Source of the DNA: Clostridia bacterium
GTDB lineage: Bacteria > Bacillota > Clostridia > Oscillospirales > CAG-382
Reading direction: 5' to 3'
Assembly (NCBI GenBank): GCA_017620655.1
Contig: JAGAUT010000095.1
Span: 1-42,523, forward strand
Length of the DNA stretch: 42,523 nucleotides
Made by a program: the position numbers and the translations under genes. Below, in pieces: positions 8,124 to 17,390 of the stretch (the stretch's first letter is position 1; the number at the start of each line of letters is the position of its first letter). The notes beneath the pieces were generated by a model that ran no database searches, was not told the origin of the DNA, and saw nothing but the letters and a program-made list of their open reading frames with translations.

Positions 8124-9494
8124 ATGCTTTCACTTCCGGAATCCTTCAGAACACGAATGGAAAAACTGTTAGGTTCAGAACATGATACATTCATAAAAGA
8201 AATATCCGACGGTACGCCGTCAAAGGCTTTTTTTGTGAACAGGAACGTCAAATTTGACACTTCAGTATACAACTCAGAACCCGTCACGTTTTACAGCGGC
8301 GGATACTATTTTGACACAAGCTCTGTTGGAAATACACCCCTTCATCATGCAGGAGGAATCTATATTCAGGACCCGTCTGCAATGGCTGCGGTTGCAGCAC
8401 TTGAAGGACATGAGTTTGCGAATGTTCTTGATATGTGTGCATCCCCCGGCGGAAAGAGTCTCGGTGCCGCAATAAGAATGAATGACGGCGGGGTATTGGT
8501 ATCCAATGAATATGTGCCGAACCGATGCAAGACGCTTGTCGGTAACATCGAAAGATTTGGCATAAAAAATGCCATAGTCACAAACCTTGACATGACACAA
8601 AAAAATGAGTTTTCCGAAATATACGAAGGCTTTTTTGACCTTATAATATGTGATGCTCCATGCAGCGGCGAAGGTATGTTCAGAAAATACCCCGAAGAAG
8701 CTATATCCGAGTGGTCGGTGGAGAATGTGAGAGTCTGTGCAAAAAGGCAGAAGGAAATTCTTGACAATGCAGTTTCTTTATTGAAAGAAGGCGGTCTTCT
8801 GCTCTACTCTACCTGTACATTTTCTTTAGACGAAAACGAAATGCAGGCTGATGAATTTCTTTCACGTCATCCCGAATTTGAGCTTATACCCGTAAGCAAG
8901 GACGTTGAAGATGCAACTGTCGGCGGTTATTTATTTGATGGCTGCAAACACGAAAGTATAACTCTTACAAGGCGTTTTTATCCCCACATTTCAAGGGGTG
9001 AAGGACAGTTTATTGCGTTATTCCGAAAGACAAGCAGTCAATTTGAAACAAAAAAGGACAATTACAAGAGTCCCCTTTTAAAACCCTCAGACCTTGAGAA
9101 AAAGATATTCTCTGATTTCATCAAGAAAACGCTTGACACCTTTGATATGTCCAAGGTTTACAAGTACAACGACAATCTTATTTACATTGATTTTGATGCA
9201 AAGATTCCGTCAAGGAAAGTATTTGCCTGCGGAGTGAAGCTTGGCGAAGTAATAAAATCAAGATTTGAGCCGCACCATCAGTTTTTCAAGTGCTTCGGCA
9301 GAGATTTCAAAAATGTCATTGATTTACATGACGGTGACGAGAGGATTGCAAAGTATCTTCACGGAGAAGTAATTGAGGCGGACACTGAAAACGGCTGGTG
9401 TGCTGTGTGCTATGAAGGCTTGGTGCTTGGCGGAGGCAAGGCTGTTGACGGTATGGTGAAGAATCATTACCCTAAGGGGTTAAGAACGGTATAA
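8124..9494 (+). CDS. RsmF-type 16S rRNA (cytosine-5) methyltransferase
   Basis: SAM-dependent m5C methyltransferase of the NOL1/NOP2/Sun family, 456 residues. The SAM motif is VLDMCASPGGKS (near residue 97), then SNEYVPNRCKTLVGNIERFG. The two cysteines of the family mechanism are in DAPCSGEGMFRK and YSTCTFSLDENE. The C-terminal part (from about 300) matches the extended RsmF architecture rather than short RsmB, with RRFYPHISRGEGQFIALFRK and a PUA-like tail. AGGAG precedes ATG 8124. Own promoter and terminator: a single-gene unit. The exact target cytosine is inferred from family only. Confidence 0.9.
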   Translation: MLSLPESFRTRMEKLLGSEHDTFIKEISDGTPSKAFFVNRNVKFDTSVYNSEPVTFYSGGYYFDTSSVGNTPLHHAGGIYIQDPSAMAAVAALEGHEFANVLDMCASPGGKSLGAAIRMNDGGVLVSNEYVPNRCKTLVGNIERFGIKNAIVTNLDMTQKNEFSEIYEGFFDLIICDAPCSGEGMFRKYPEEAISEWSVENVRVCAKRQKEILDNAVSLLKEGGLLLYSTCTFSLDENEMQADEFLSRHPEFELIPVSKDVEDATVGGYLFDGCKHESITLTRRFYPHISRGEGQFIALFRKTSSQFETKKDNYKSPLLKPSDLEKKIFSDFIKKTLDTFDMSKVYKYNDNLIYIDFDAKIPSRKVFACGVKLGEVIKSRFEPHHQFFKCFGRDFKNVIDLHDGDERIAKYLHGEVIEADTENGWCAVCYEGLVLGGGKAVDGMVKNHYPKGLRTV

Positions 9495-9498
9495 AAGG

Positions 9499-9524
9499 AA
9501 AAACCACGCATTTGCGTGGTTTTT
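9499..9524. terminator. Bidirectional terminator
   Basis: A perfect inverted repeat of 12 bases (9499-9510 with 9513-9524) has a CCACGC core flanked by A5 and T5. It serves the plus-strand methyltransferase gene (stop at 9494) and the minus-strand SDR gene (stop at 9525). Confidence 0.92.
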
Positions 9525-10256
9525 CTATTGCCATCCGCCATCGACGGTGATATTCTGTGCCGTAACATAGGAAGCACCCTCACTTGCAAGGAACAAAACT
9601 GCGTTTGCAACCTCTTCGGGTGTTCCCATTCTGCCTACAGGGATTTCGTCGCAGAGTTCTTTTATATCATCTCCCGAAAGATGTGCGTTCATCTTTGTAT
9701 CAATAAGTCCCGGCGACACGGCATTTACCGTAATACCGCTGGGTGCAAGTTCTCTGGCAAGTGCCTTTGTAAATCCGACAAGTCCTGCCTTGGATGCTGA
9801 ATATGCCACCTCGCAGGAGGCTCCTGCGTTTCCCCATACGGAAGACACGTTTATAATTCTTCCCCACTTATTATGCACCATATTGTCTATTGCACACTTT
9901 GAGCAGAGAAATGCGCCTTTAAGGTTTACATCCATCACCCTGTCCCAATCCTCGGTCGTTGTATCGCACAGCATTGAAACAAGAGAAACACCAGCGTTAT
10001 TTACAAGGATATCAATTTTGCCAAAGTCTTTTTCAAGTGTTTCAAACATTTCCCTGACGTCGTTTTCGTTTGAAACATCAGCCTTGACTGAAAATGTTTT
10101 TACACCGTATTCATTTGACAAGCTATCGGCATTTTTTTGTGCCTCATATTCTTTTGAATTTGTATGGAGTGCGACATTGTATCCGTTTTTGGCAAAGGCA
10201 AGAGCAATTGCAGAGCCTATACCGCCTGTTGCGCCTGTTACAAGTACATTTTTCAC
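9525..10256 (-). CDS. fabG: Short-chain dehydrogenase, 3-oxoacyl-ACP reductase type
   Basis: Classical SDR of 243 residues: TGATGGIGSA nucleotide-binding motif at about 7-16, NNAGVS, catalytic Ser in VSSVWG, and the YSASKAG Tyr-Lys pair. The end VTAQNITVDGGWQ is typical of FabG. The start is GTG 10256 with AGGAG eight bases upstream; the stop is TAG. It is the last gene of the long minus-strand cluster, after the CPBP protease gene. No other fatty acid synthesis gene is nearby, so another oxo-substrate is possible; the fabG symbol is by similarity. Confidence 0.85.
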   Translation of the reverse strand: MKNVLVTGATGGIGSAIALAFAKNGYNVALHTNSKEYEAQKNADSLSNEYGVKTFSVKADVSNENDVREMFETLEKDFGKIDILVNNAGVSLVSMLCDTTTEDWDRVMDVNLKGAFLCSKCAIDNMVHNKWGRIINVSSVWGNAGASCEVAYSASKAGLVGFTKALARELAPSGITVNAVSPGLIDTKMNAHLSGDDIKELCDEIPVGRMGTPEEVANAVLFLASEGASYVTAQNITVDGGWQ

Positions 10257-10271
10257 TTAAAACACTCCTTT

Positions 10272-10961
10272 TTATACCATACTGAACAGTACAAAACCTA
10301 CTGTGTGCATGGCAAAATTTGCAAACATATGGGTAAACCACGAGGAATAGATATTTTCGTTTTTTTCGTTGAGAAAATTAAAAATAAGTCCGCCTGCAAC
10401 AAGTCCTGTCATTACAAGGGCAAGGAGCACGGGTTCAAACATATTTGCAGTCATTCCCACATGATAAAATGCAAAAAGTATGGGGCTGAAAATATACGCA
10501 AAAACCCTGTTTGTATATTTCTTCATTGTAATGAAACCAAAGCCTCTGAAGAAAAATTCCTCAAGGAATGAGTTCATAAAGGAAATATATACGGCAACAT
10601 AAAGGTAGTTATCTTTGGTTATTCCCATTCCCGACGTGAGATTTTTTGTGACGCCCGAATAGTCAAAGACATTTCTTGTCAGGAAAAATCCGCCGACAAT
10701 TACGGCATAAATGCCAACACCCAAAAGTATTGACAGTCCAAGTCCCTTTTTTCTGAAGCGGAAAAGAGCCTTGAAATCAGAAAATGCTTCTTTATTCCTT
10801 ACAAAGTACAAAAGCGGAAGCACAAGAAAAAACAGGATTTTTATGGGTATCTTTGAAAAATACGGAGGATGCACAAAGGCATCAATAAATGTTACTGCAA
10901 GCGAAAAAACAAAAAGAGCAGATATGATATATATGCTCTTACAGTTGAAGATTCTTTTCAT
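10272..10961 (-). CDS. CPBP-family intramembrane metalloprotease
   Basis: 229-residue integral membrane protein with about six hydrophobic segments. The conserved Abi/CAAX-protease motifs are seen: EEFFFRG (EExxxR), FYHVGM (His of motif 2) and NFAMHTVGF near the C-terminus. Members are implicated in prenyl-protein processing, sigma factor release or bacteriocin immunity; the function here is unknown. AAGGAG lies eight bases before ATG 10961. It follows a two-hairpin intergenic element after tatD and precedes the SDR gene. Confidence 0.85.
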   Translation of the reverse strand: MKRIFNCKSIYIISALFVFSLAVTFIDAFVHPPYFSKIPIKILFFLVLPLLYFVRNKEAFSDFKALFRFRKKGLGLSILLGVGIYAVIVGGFFLTRNVFDYSGVTKNLTSGMGITKDNYLYVAVYISFMNSFLEEFFFRGFGFITMKKYTNRVFAYIFSPILFAFYHVGMTANMFEPVLLALVMTGLVAGGLIFNFLNEKNENIYSSWFTHMFANFAMHTVGFVLFSMV

Positions 10962-10990
10962 ATATGCGCTCCTTTATTTTTACCTCATCA

Positions 10991-11035
10991 GTCAGCAAAG
11001 CTGACAGCTTCCCCCCAAAAAAAAGGGGGGGAAGC
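10991..11035. repeat. Two-hairpin intergenic element between tatD and CPBP
   Basis: Two perfect inverted repeats sit side by side: GTCAGC/GCTGAC with an AAA loop (10991-11005), and GCTTCCCCCC/GGGGGGAAGC around an A8 loop (11007-11035). Hairpins with a GTCAGC arm next to GATGAGG are common interspersed elements in gut Clostridia as far as I recall. It may act as a processing or termination element of the cluster. Confidence 0.6.
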
Positions 11036-11039
11036 CTTT

Positions 11040-11837
11040 TTAATTGAAATCAATCCCGTACAAACGGCAGGCATTTTTATATGTCATTTCGCAAAATTCT
11101 TCGGCTGTGATGCCAAGAAGCTCCGAACACTTTTCTGCCGTGAATTTAATATAATCCGACCTGTTTGTTTCACCCCTATGGGGTATTGGTGTAAGGTACG
11201 GGCAATCGGTTTCGACAAGGATTCTATTCATGGCGTCGGCATGAAGGTCACGAAGGTTTTCAACAATCTCAACGATTTTCCTTGCATTTTTAAAGGTAGT
11301 AACACCGTTGACAGAGATATAATACCCCATCTTCATTACTTCCTTTGCCATTTCCATAGAACCTGAAAAACTATGGACAACACCGATTACATCGGGGTAC
11401 TCCTTCATTATTTCAAGCACATCTCCGTGGGCTTCCCTATCATGGATGATAACAGGTGCACCGAGCTTTTGGGCAAGAGCCATCTGTGCACGAAAGCACT
11501 TTTTCTGCTCCTCTTTTTCCTCGGGTGTCCAGTAATAGTCAAGACCGATTTCACCGATGGCAACAACTTTATTGTTTGAAGTATACATTTCTTCAAGAAC
11601 TTTAAGCCAATCGGGATTTAGCATATCACGGACAGCATCCGACGGATGTACTCCGACGGATGCGTAGATATTATCATATTTTTGCGACAATTCAAGTGAT
11701 TGTCGGCTTGTCTTAAGGCTTGCACCGATATTGCAGATTCTTTCAACGCCGTTTGAGAAAACTTCACAAAGTATCTCATCCCTGTTTTCATCAAACCTGT
11801 CATCATCGTAATGTGCGTGGGAATCGAAAATTCTCAT
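11040..11837 (-). CDS. tatD: TatD-family metal-dependent deoxyribonuclease
   Basis: 265-residue TIM-barrel hydrolase. Metal ligands are visible in FDSHAHYDD near the N-terminus, EIGLDYY (Glu), IHDREAH (His), VHSFSG (His) and ETDCPYLTP (Asp). The family acts as a 3'-5' exonuclease or D-aminoacyl-tRNA-linked hydrolase in different organisms. Its ATG overlaps the metG stop as ATGA; metG-tatD is a very common bacterial pair. Confidence 0.93.
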   Translation of the reverse strand: MRIFDSHAHYDDDRFDENRDEILCEVFSNGVERICNIGASLKTSRQSLELSQKYDNIYASVGVHPSDAVRDMLNPDWLKVLEEMYTSNNKVVAIGEIGLDYYWTPEEKEEQKKCFRAQMALAQKLGAPVIIHDREAHGDVLEIMKEYPDVIGVVHSFSGSMEMAKEVMKMGYYISVNGVTTFKNARKIVEIVENLRDLHADAMNRILVETDCPYLTPIPHRGETNRSDYIKFTAEKCSELLGITAEEFCEMTYKNACRLYGIDFN

Positions 11838-13828
11838 CGGATTTCAGCACCGGGTGCAACTTCGTCATCAAGGAAGGTTACTATAACCTTATCACCTGCG
11901 GATGCCGCAAGAATCATACCGAAGCTTTCAACACCGCGAAGCTTTACGGGCTTAAGGTTAGATACAAGTGTTACCTTCTTACCAATAAGGTCTTCGGGTT
12001 TATAGCTAAGTGCAATACCCGAAACAACCTGGCGAGGAGTTCCGCTTCCGTCATCAAGCTGGAGGCAGAGAAGCTTATCGGACTTGGGTACAGGCTCACA
12101 TTCAAGAACCTTGGCACAAATGAGCTTTACCTTCATAAAGTCGTCGATTGTGATTTCACTGGCCTCTGCTTCTTCCTTCTTTTCCTCAGCCTTTGCCTTG
12201 GACTTTTCTTCCTTGGCTGCTGCCTTTTCTGCCGCAATTCTATCGGCTTCAAGGCGTGCATTAAATTCCTTTTCGTCTATTCTCATAAAGAGAGGTGTGG
12301 GAGTAGCTGTTACCTTTGCACCGTCTTCATATTTATAGCCGAACTTTTCAGCATCGGTCCAGTTTTCAATCTTGAGCTGAGTCTTATTATCAGCAGAGCA
12401 AATCTGTGTCATGATTGTATCAGCAGCAGTTGGTATAAAGGGCGAAAGCATGATTGCACAGATTCTGATACCTTCAACAAGATTATAAAGAACGGTAGAG
12501 AGTCTATCCTTCTTTGTTTCGTCCTTACCGAGTACCCAGGGTGCTGTTTCGTCAACATACTTATTAAGTCTGCGAAGAACTGCCATTATTTCATCGGTAG
12601 CGTCTGCAATATGAAGTGTTTCGATTGCTTCTGTTACCTTCTTATATCCGTTTTCAACTGTGGAGATAAGGTCGTTATCAAGTTCTGCATCAATTTCAGC
12701 AGGAGCAGGAATTGTGCCGCCGAAATACTTATTAACCATGGCAACTGTTCTGTTGACAAGGTTACCGAGGGTATTAACAAGGTCAGCATTAAACTTATTT
12801 ACGAGCATTTCGTATGTGATTGAGCCGTCATTGAGGAAAGGCATTTCGGCAAGTGTATAGTATCTTACGCCGTCTGTGCCGATAAGGTCGGAAAGATAGT
12901 CGGCATACATTACGTTTCCTCTTGACTTTGACATCTTGTCCATGCCCGAAAGAAGCCATGGGTGTCCGAGAATCTTCTTAGGCATTGGTTCACCGAGTGC
13001 CATGAGGATAACAGGCCAGTAAATAGTATGGAATCTTAAAATATCCTTACCGATAATCTGAAGGTCGGCAGGCCAGTTCTTCTTATAAAGGTCAGACGGT
13101 TCATCTACATCATAGCCGATAGCCGTTATGTAGTTGATAAGTGCATCCATCCAAACATAAATAACATGACCGGGGTCAAATTCAATGGGCACGCCCCATT
13201 TGAATGTTGAACGGGACACACAAAGGTCCTGAACACCGGGCTTTATGAAGTTATTTATCATTTCCTTCTTTCTTGCTTCGGGAACAACAAAGTCAGGATT
13301 CGCTTCAAGGTAATCTTCGAGCTGTTTCTGATATTTTGAGAGCTTGAGGAAATACGCAGATTCCTTGGCACGTGTTACGTCTCTGCCGCAGTCGGGACAC
13401 TTACAGTCCTTAGCCTGTGTATCTGTCCAGAAGCTTTCGCAGGGAGTACAGTACCAGCCTTCGTATTCACCCTTATAGATATCACCCTTATCATAGAGCT
13501 TTTTGAAAATCTTCTGCACAGCCTTAACATGATAATCGTCGGTTGTACGGATGAATCTATCATAGCTGATATTCATCTTTTCCCAGATTTTCTTCATTTC
13601 GCCTGTGATATTATCAACGTACTCCTGAGGAGTAACGCCCTTTTCGGCAGCAGCAAGCTCAATCTTCTGACCGTGTTCATCTGCACCTGTAAGGAAGAGA
13701 ACATCATAGCCGCGAAGTCTCTTATAGCGTGCGATACAGTCTGTGAGAATCATTTCATAAGTATTACCGATATGGGGTTTTCCCGATGTATAGGGAATGG
13801 CAGTGGTAATATAATACTTTTCTTTCAT
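11834..13828 (-). CDS. metG: Methionyl-tRNA synthetase with C-terminal tRNA-binding domain
   Basis: 664 residues. The class I HIGH equivalent is PHIGNTYE near residue 20, followed by the zinc knuckle CTPCESFW...CKCPDCGRD, and the KMSKSRGN loop near residue 300. After the anticodon domain comes a Lys/Glu/Ala-rich linker (about 520-555), then a Trbp111-type tRNA-binding domain (VKLICAKVLECEPVPKSDKLLCLQLDDG...). ATG 13828 is chosen because AAGGAAG sits just upstream; the frame runs on inside the upstream membrane protein gene without meaning. The HIGN variant is normal for MetRS. Confidence 0.96.
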   Translation of the reverse strand: MKEKYYITTAIPYTSGKPHIGNTYEMILTDCIARYKRLRGYDVLFLTGADEHGQKIELAAAEKGVTPQEYVDNITGEMKKIWEKMNISYDRFIRTTDDYHVKAVQKIFKKLYDKGDIYKGEYEGWYCTPCESFWTDTQAKDCKCPDCGRDVTRAKESAYFLKLSKYQKQLEDYLEANPDFVVPEARKKEMINNFIKPGVQDLCVSRSTFKWGVPIEFDPGHVIYVWMDALINYITAIGYDVDEPSDLYKKNWPADLQIIGKDILRFHTIYWPVILMALGEPMPKKILGHPWLLSGMDKMSKSRGNVMYADYLSDLIGTDGVRYYTLAEMPFLNDGSITYEMLVNKFNADLVNTLGNLVNRTVAMVNKYFGGTIPAPAEIDAELDNDLISTVENGYKKVTEAIETLHIADATDEIMAVLRRLNKYVDETAPWVLGKDETKKDRLSTVLYNLVEGIRICAIMLSPFIPTAADTIMTQICSADNKTQLKIENWTDAEKFGYKYEDGAKVTATPTPLFMRIDEKEFNARLEADRIAAEKAAAKEEKSKAKAEEKKEEAEASEITIDDFMKVKLICAKVLECEPVPKSDKLLCLQLDDGSGTPRQVVSGIALSYKPEDLIGKKVTLVSNLKPVKLRGVESFGMILAASAGDKVIVTFLDDEVAPGAEIR

Positions 13829-13859
13829 TTTATTACTTCCTTTCGGATTATTTACATGG

Positions 13860-14696
13860 TTAATCAGATATTTCCTGATTGCTGTATGAGGCTGTCGGAA
13901 ATTCTTTCTTCTCATACAGGTATTTCGAAAACATGATAAAAGTGATAAACATATAAGGAACTGTATACAGCACAAACAGAAAACCGATTGAGAAGAGTGA
14001 AACAACAAACAACGGCAAAAAACTGAGTGCCAGCAAAGCAAATTCCGACTTACTTCCTCTCATGCATTTTTTTGCCATATAGAAGCAGTCTTCAACGGGT
14101 GCATTTTCATTCTTTACGCTTATATATATTCCTGTAAAAAGATTTGACGAAAACGCAATACCGAGATAAATAAGCAAAACAAACACGGTATTCAGCAAAA
14201 ACGACACAACGTCAACACCGTAATAGGAATATGTGCGGACAAACCCATAGTCATATGCAAGGTGCTTGAAAAAATACAAAGCAATTGCGGGCAAAAAGCA
14301 CACAATACCTCTGAAAATCACATTGAAAAAGAGATTATAAGAACGCAGCACCGTCTGAGAGTCAGAAAACACAGCAAACACATCGGAAAGAACTGCTTCT
14401 TCCTCAGAAACCGTATTTATTTCAAATCTGACAATTCCATAAAGCATGGGAACCGTAAACGCCATTGAAATAACGTTGAAAGCAAGCGATACACAGTCAG
14501 CAACAATCAATTTATCACTGAGTTCCGAGACGATTATTGCAACCGACGTGCCAAAATAATTGATGCCGACAAAAAATGCACCGACTATGACAAACACAAG
14601 AATCTGATTTATCCAATCCGAATAAAGCATTTTCCTTGCCGCACGTTTGAAGAATCTGCGTCGTGACATAATTTTCATTTCTACAATACCGTCCAA
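13860..14696 (-). CDS. Integral membrane protein of unknown function
   Basis: 278 residues with five to six hydrophobic segments (about residues 28-50, 65-90, 118-142, 160-190 and 220-265), each pair linked by short charged loops. The arrangement resembles DUF975-type proteins, but I do not recognise a diagnostic motif. The likely start is TTG 14696, about 12 bases after a strong GGAGGTGA; ATG 14678 or 14669 are alternatives without a ribosome site. It lies between pth and metG in the same direction, 31 bases before metG. The function cannot be assigned. Confidence 0.7.
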   Translation of the reverse strand: MDGIVEMKIMSRRRFFKRAARKMLYSDWINQILVFVIVGAFFVGINYFGTSVAIIVSELSDKLIVADCVSLAFNVISMAFTVPMLYGIVRFEINTVSEEEAVLSDVFAVFSDSQTVLRSYNLFFNVIFRGIVCFLPAIALYFFKHLAYDYGFVRTYSYYGVDVVSFLLNTVFVLLIYLGIAFSSNLFTGIYISVKNENAPVEDCFYMAKKCMRGSKSEFALLALSFLPLFVVSLFSIGFLFVLYTVPYMFITFIMFSKYLYEKKEFPTASYSNQEISD

Positions 14697-14740
14697 GTTC
14701 TTTCTGTCACCTCCGCCGTAATCTTATACAATTTTTACCA

Positions 14741-15364
14741 TTAAGAGTTAAAGTTATTCATTGCTTTATCGGTTTCGCCTTTATTCATGAGAACAAGAGC
14801 ATCGCAAGCATCGTCAAATCTGCTTTCGACTTTTTTAAGTTCTTCCTGTGTAAAATGCGTCAGCACCCAATCGGCAAGAATCATTTCTGGGTGAGGTTTT
14901 TTTCCAACTCCCATTTTAATCCTCTTGAATTCCTCTGTCCCGAGATATTCAATCAAAGATTTCACGCCGTTATGACCGCCCGCACTTCCTTTTTTCTTAA
15001 TCTTGAAGGTGCCGGGTTCAAAGGATGTATCGTCATACACAACAGTAATATTTTCAACGGGTATTTTATAGAACTTTGCCGCCTTTGACACAGCAACCCC
15101 CGAGTTATTCATAAAAGTCTGAGGAAGAAGCAAGAGGGTTCTGTTTCCGCCGACGTTTACCTCACCCACAAGAGCATCGAATTTTGATGTTGTGATACTA
15201 CATCCCCATTTTTTTGCCGCATAAGCAAGTGTCAAAAAGCCTGCGTTATGGCGTGTAGTTGTATATTTATCCCCGGGGTTACCGAGTCCCACTATCATAT
15301 GGGTGATGGGGGTTTTGGTATCTTCTTTTTTTTCGATTTTTTTAAAGAGTTCGAATATGTCCAC
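14741..15364 (-). CDS. pth: Peptidyl-tRNA hydrolase
   Basis: Releases tRNA from prematurely dropped peptidyl-tRNA. MIVGLGNPG, then TRHNAGF with the catalytic His, LLLPQTFMNNSG, VYDDTSFEPG and the GGHNGVKSLIEYLGTEEFKRIKMGVGKKP stretch are all present. The 207 residues include a charged N-terminal extension of about 22 residues, as in other clostridial Pth. The start is GTG 15364 with AGGA upstream; a second start at the MIVGLG methionine would give 185 residues. It follows mrnC by 21 bases, and a short heptamer repeat overlaps its ribosome site. Confidence 0.93.
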   Translation of the reverse strand: MDIFELFKKIEKKEDTKTPITHMIVGLGNPGDKYTTTRHNAGFLTLAYAAKKWGCSITTSKFDALVGEVNVGGNRTLLLLPQTFMNNSGVAVSKAAKFYKIPVENITVVYDDTSFEPGTFKIKKKGSAGGHNGVKSLIEYLGTEEFKRIKMGVGKKPHPEMILADWVLTHFTQEELKKVESRFDDACDALVLMNKGETDKAMNNFNS

Positions 15365-15365
15365 G

Positions 15366-15383
15366 TTAATTCCTGATTCCTGA
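15366..15383 (-). repeat. Heptamer repeat over the pth ribosome site
   Basis: On the minus strand AATCAGG occurs twice in tandem and continues into AATTAAC just before the GTG start. The AGGA of the second unit is the probable Shine-Dalgarno sequence. Confidence 0.5.
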
Positions 15384-15385
15384 TT

Positions 15386-15802
15386 TTATTTAGCGAACGC
15401 CAAACAAAAGAGTTCTTTTGCACGAAGTACATTTCCCGTAACATAGAGATATCCCATAAGCGCCTCAAAGCCGGTGGCGCGTTTATACTGGATAAGCTCG
15501 CCGTGTTTGGGTGTATGGTGGGTTTTGGCGTTACGTCCGCGTTTGAAGACCGACATTTCCTTTTCGGTGAGATGTTCAAGTATTCGTTCAACACCGTCAC
15601 TCTGAGCTTCGCAGGTGATAATTGCCTTGGAAGCATGAACGAGGGAGGCGGGTTTTACTTCACCCGAGAAATTGAGAACATAGTCTCTTGCGAAAAGCTC
15701 CATGACGGCATCGCCCATATAAGCAAGCGCAAGTATGGGAAATTCGTCGGGGTTTCGTTCCTTGCCAAATGCAAGGATGTCGGTTTCTATTGAATTATTC
15801 AT
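15386..15802 (-). CDS. mrnC: Mini-ribonuclease III
   Basis: 138-residue RNase III-like nuclease without a double-stranded RNA-binding domain; in Bacillus it matures 23S rRNA. The signature is ALAYMGDAVMELFARDYV near residue 26, with the catalytic Asp, then RGRNAKTHHTPKHG and FEALMGYLYVTGN. The start at ATG 15802 has AAGGAAG upstream. The cysS-mrnC order is typical for Firmicutes. It is separated from cysS by about 140 bases of hairpin-rich DNA. Confidence 0.93.
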   Translation of the reverse strand: MNNSIETDILAFGKERNPDEFPILALAYMGDAVMELFARDYVLNFSGEVKPASLVHASKAIITCEAQSDGVERILEHLTEKEMSVFKRGRNAKTHHTPKHGELIQYKRATGFEALMGYLYVTGNVLRAKELFCLAFAK

Positions 15803-15837
15803 GCAATTTTTCTTCCTTACATTTGAATTTTTGATGA

Positions 15838-15944
15838 GTTTGGTCGGTTGCGTTTATGCCGACCAAACGGTGTTATTTGAGCGACACCGAGAGCTTGTCA
15901 ATTTCAAAGACTGCCCGTGAATCGCCAGCGGGGGCTCCCCGCTA
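15838..15944. repeat. Hairpin cluster downstream of cysS
   Basis: Three inverted repeats fill the gap between cysS and mrnC. GTTTGGTCGG/CCGACCAAAC is a 10-bp stem at 15838-15868. GGTGT/ACACC lies at 15869-15888. AGCGGGG/CCCCGCT with a three-base loop at 15927-15943 overlaps the cysS TAG stop. Read from cysS the order is hairpin, TTCACGGG box, then a GACCAAAC hairpin. That order resembles the repeat after rny at 23778-23991. None has a clear T tract. Confidence 0.6.
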
Positions 15945-17390
15945 CACGCGCTTCCACTTTGCACCTTGAGGAGTATCCTCAATTACTATTCCTCTTGCCT
16001 TCAAATCATCACGGATTTTATCGGCTGTTGCCCAGTCCTTTGCCTTCTTGGCTTCGGCACGCTGTGCTACAAGTGCGTCGATTTCGGCATCCTCATCGGA
16101 TGAGCCTGTATTCTTCTTCTGGAAGCCGAAGAGTGTAATGAGTTCCATGAAGATTTCATTTGCTTTTTCCAAAAATTCAAGGCTGAGGTTTTCATTAGTG
16201 AGTGCCTTATTGATATCACGTGTAAGTTCAAAGATTGCCGCAATACCGTCGGCTGTATTGAAGTCATAGTCAAGAGCTTCAATCATCTGAGTACGTCTGC
16301 CTGCAAAGGTATCTAACATTGCCTTTTCTTCATCCGAAAGCACAAGACCGTTATCCTTTGCATTCTTAATTCTGAATGCAAGATTTTCCTCGCAGTTATT
16401 AAAGCGTTCAACCGATGCAGTTGCCTGCTCCATAGCTTCCTTACTGAAGTTTACGGGACTTCTGTAGTGGGCAGAAACAATAAAGAATCTGATTGCCTCA
16501 TAGCTATACTGCTTTGCAACGTCTCTTACCTTAAAGGATATACCCGACTTTGACATCTTCTGTCCGTCGGTAAGGATATATGCATTATGAATCCACATTC
16601 TTGTGAAGGTTGTATCATTACAGCCGCAGCAAGCGTTATAGCTTTCGGACTGTGCGATTTCATTTTCATGGTGAGGGAATGCAAGGTCTTCACCGCCTGC
16701 ATGGATATCAATGTTATTACCGAGGTACTTCTTACTCATGGCAGAGCATTCGATATGCCAGCCGGGTCTGCCCTTACCCCAAGGAGAATCCCAATAAGGT
16801 TCGCCGGGCTTTGCCGCCTTCCATACGGCAAAGTCAAGGGGATCTTCCTTGATATCGGCAACGTCAATTCTTGCACCGCTGATAAGGTCATCAATATCCT
16901 TATGCGAAAGCTTACCGTAGCCCTTGAACTTTCTTGTTCTGAAGTAAACGTCCTTATCTTCACCGTCGCCTCCTTCGGGTGCAACAGCATATGCCATGCC
17001 GTTATCAACAAGAGTTTTAACGATGTCGATTATTTCGGGGATGTTTTCTGTAGCTTTGGGGTGGTTTGTTGCGGGAACAATGCCGAGACCCTTTGCGTCT
17101 GTGAAGTATTCTTCGATATACTTTTCGGCAACTTCCTTTACGGTTGTGCCTTCTTCGTTTGCTCTCTTAATGAGCTTATCATCAATATCGGTAAAATTCT
17201 GTGTGAAGTTTACCTTATAGCCTCTGTATTCGAGGTAGCGTCTTAAAAAGTCAAAGATAACAAAGCATCTTGCGTTACCCACGTGGAAAAAGTCATATAC
17301 CGTAGGTCCGCAGGTATACATTCTGATTGTATCACCGTCAAGGGGCACAAGTTCTTCATACTGCTTTGTCATTGTGTTATAAAGCTTCAT
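15942..17390 (-). CDS. cysS: Cysteinyl-tRNA synthetase
   Basis: 482 residues. [18 protein letters not shown] holds the zinc Cys and the HIGH-like HVGN (near residue 33). WHIECSAMS and [15 protein letters not shown] supply the other zinc ligands, and KMSKSG (near residue 280) is the second class I signature. The C-terminus carries the usual helical region and ends in [17 protein letters not shown] 17390 overlaps the cysE stop as ATGA. The cysE-cysS-mrnC order is a classic Firmicutes arrangement. Confidence 0.96.
   Translation of the reverse strand: MKLYNTMTKQYEELVPLDGDTIRMYTCGPTVYDFFHVGNARCFVIFDFLRRYLEYRGYKVNFTQNFTDIDDKLIKRANEEGTTVKEVAEKYIEEYFTDAKGLGIVPATNHPKATENIPEIIDIVKTLVDNGMAYAVAPEGGDGEDKDVYFRTRKFKGYGKLSHKDIDDLISGARIDVADIKEDPLDFAVWKAAKPGEPYWDSPWGKGRPGWHIECSAMSKKYLGNNIDIHAGGEDLAFPHHENEIAQSESYNACCGCNDTTFTRMWIHNAYILTDGQKMSKSGISFKVRDVAKQYSYEAIRFFIVSAHYRSPVNFSKEAMEQATASVERFNNCEENLAFRIKNAKDNGLVLSDEEKAMLDTFAGRRTQMIEALDYDFNTADGIAAIFELTRDINKALTNENLSLEFLEKANEIFMELITLFGFQKKNTGSSDEDAEIDALVAQRAEAKKAKDWATADKIRDDLKARGIVIEDTPQGAKWKRV

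Noticed and set aside
11720..12823. Long plus-strand open frame opposite metG
   Set aside because: Lies antisense to clear MetRS and TatD sequence, is Cys-rich and low quality, and has no ribosome site.
13750..13800. MetRS HIGN as a damaged HIGH motif
   Set aside because: PHIGN/PHLGN variants are normal in methionyl-tRNA synthetases.
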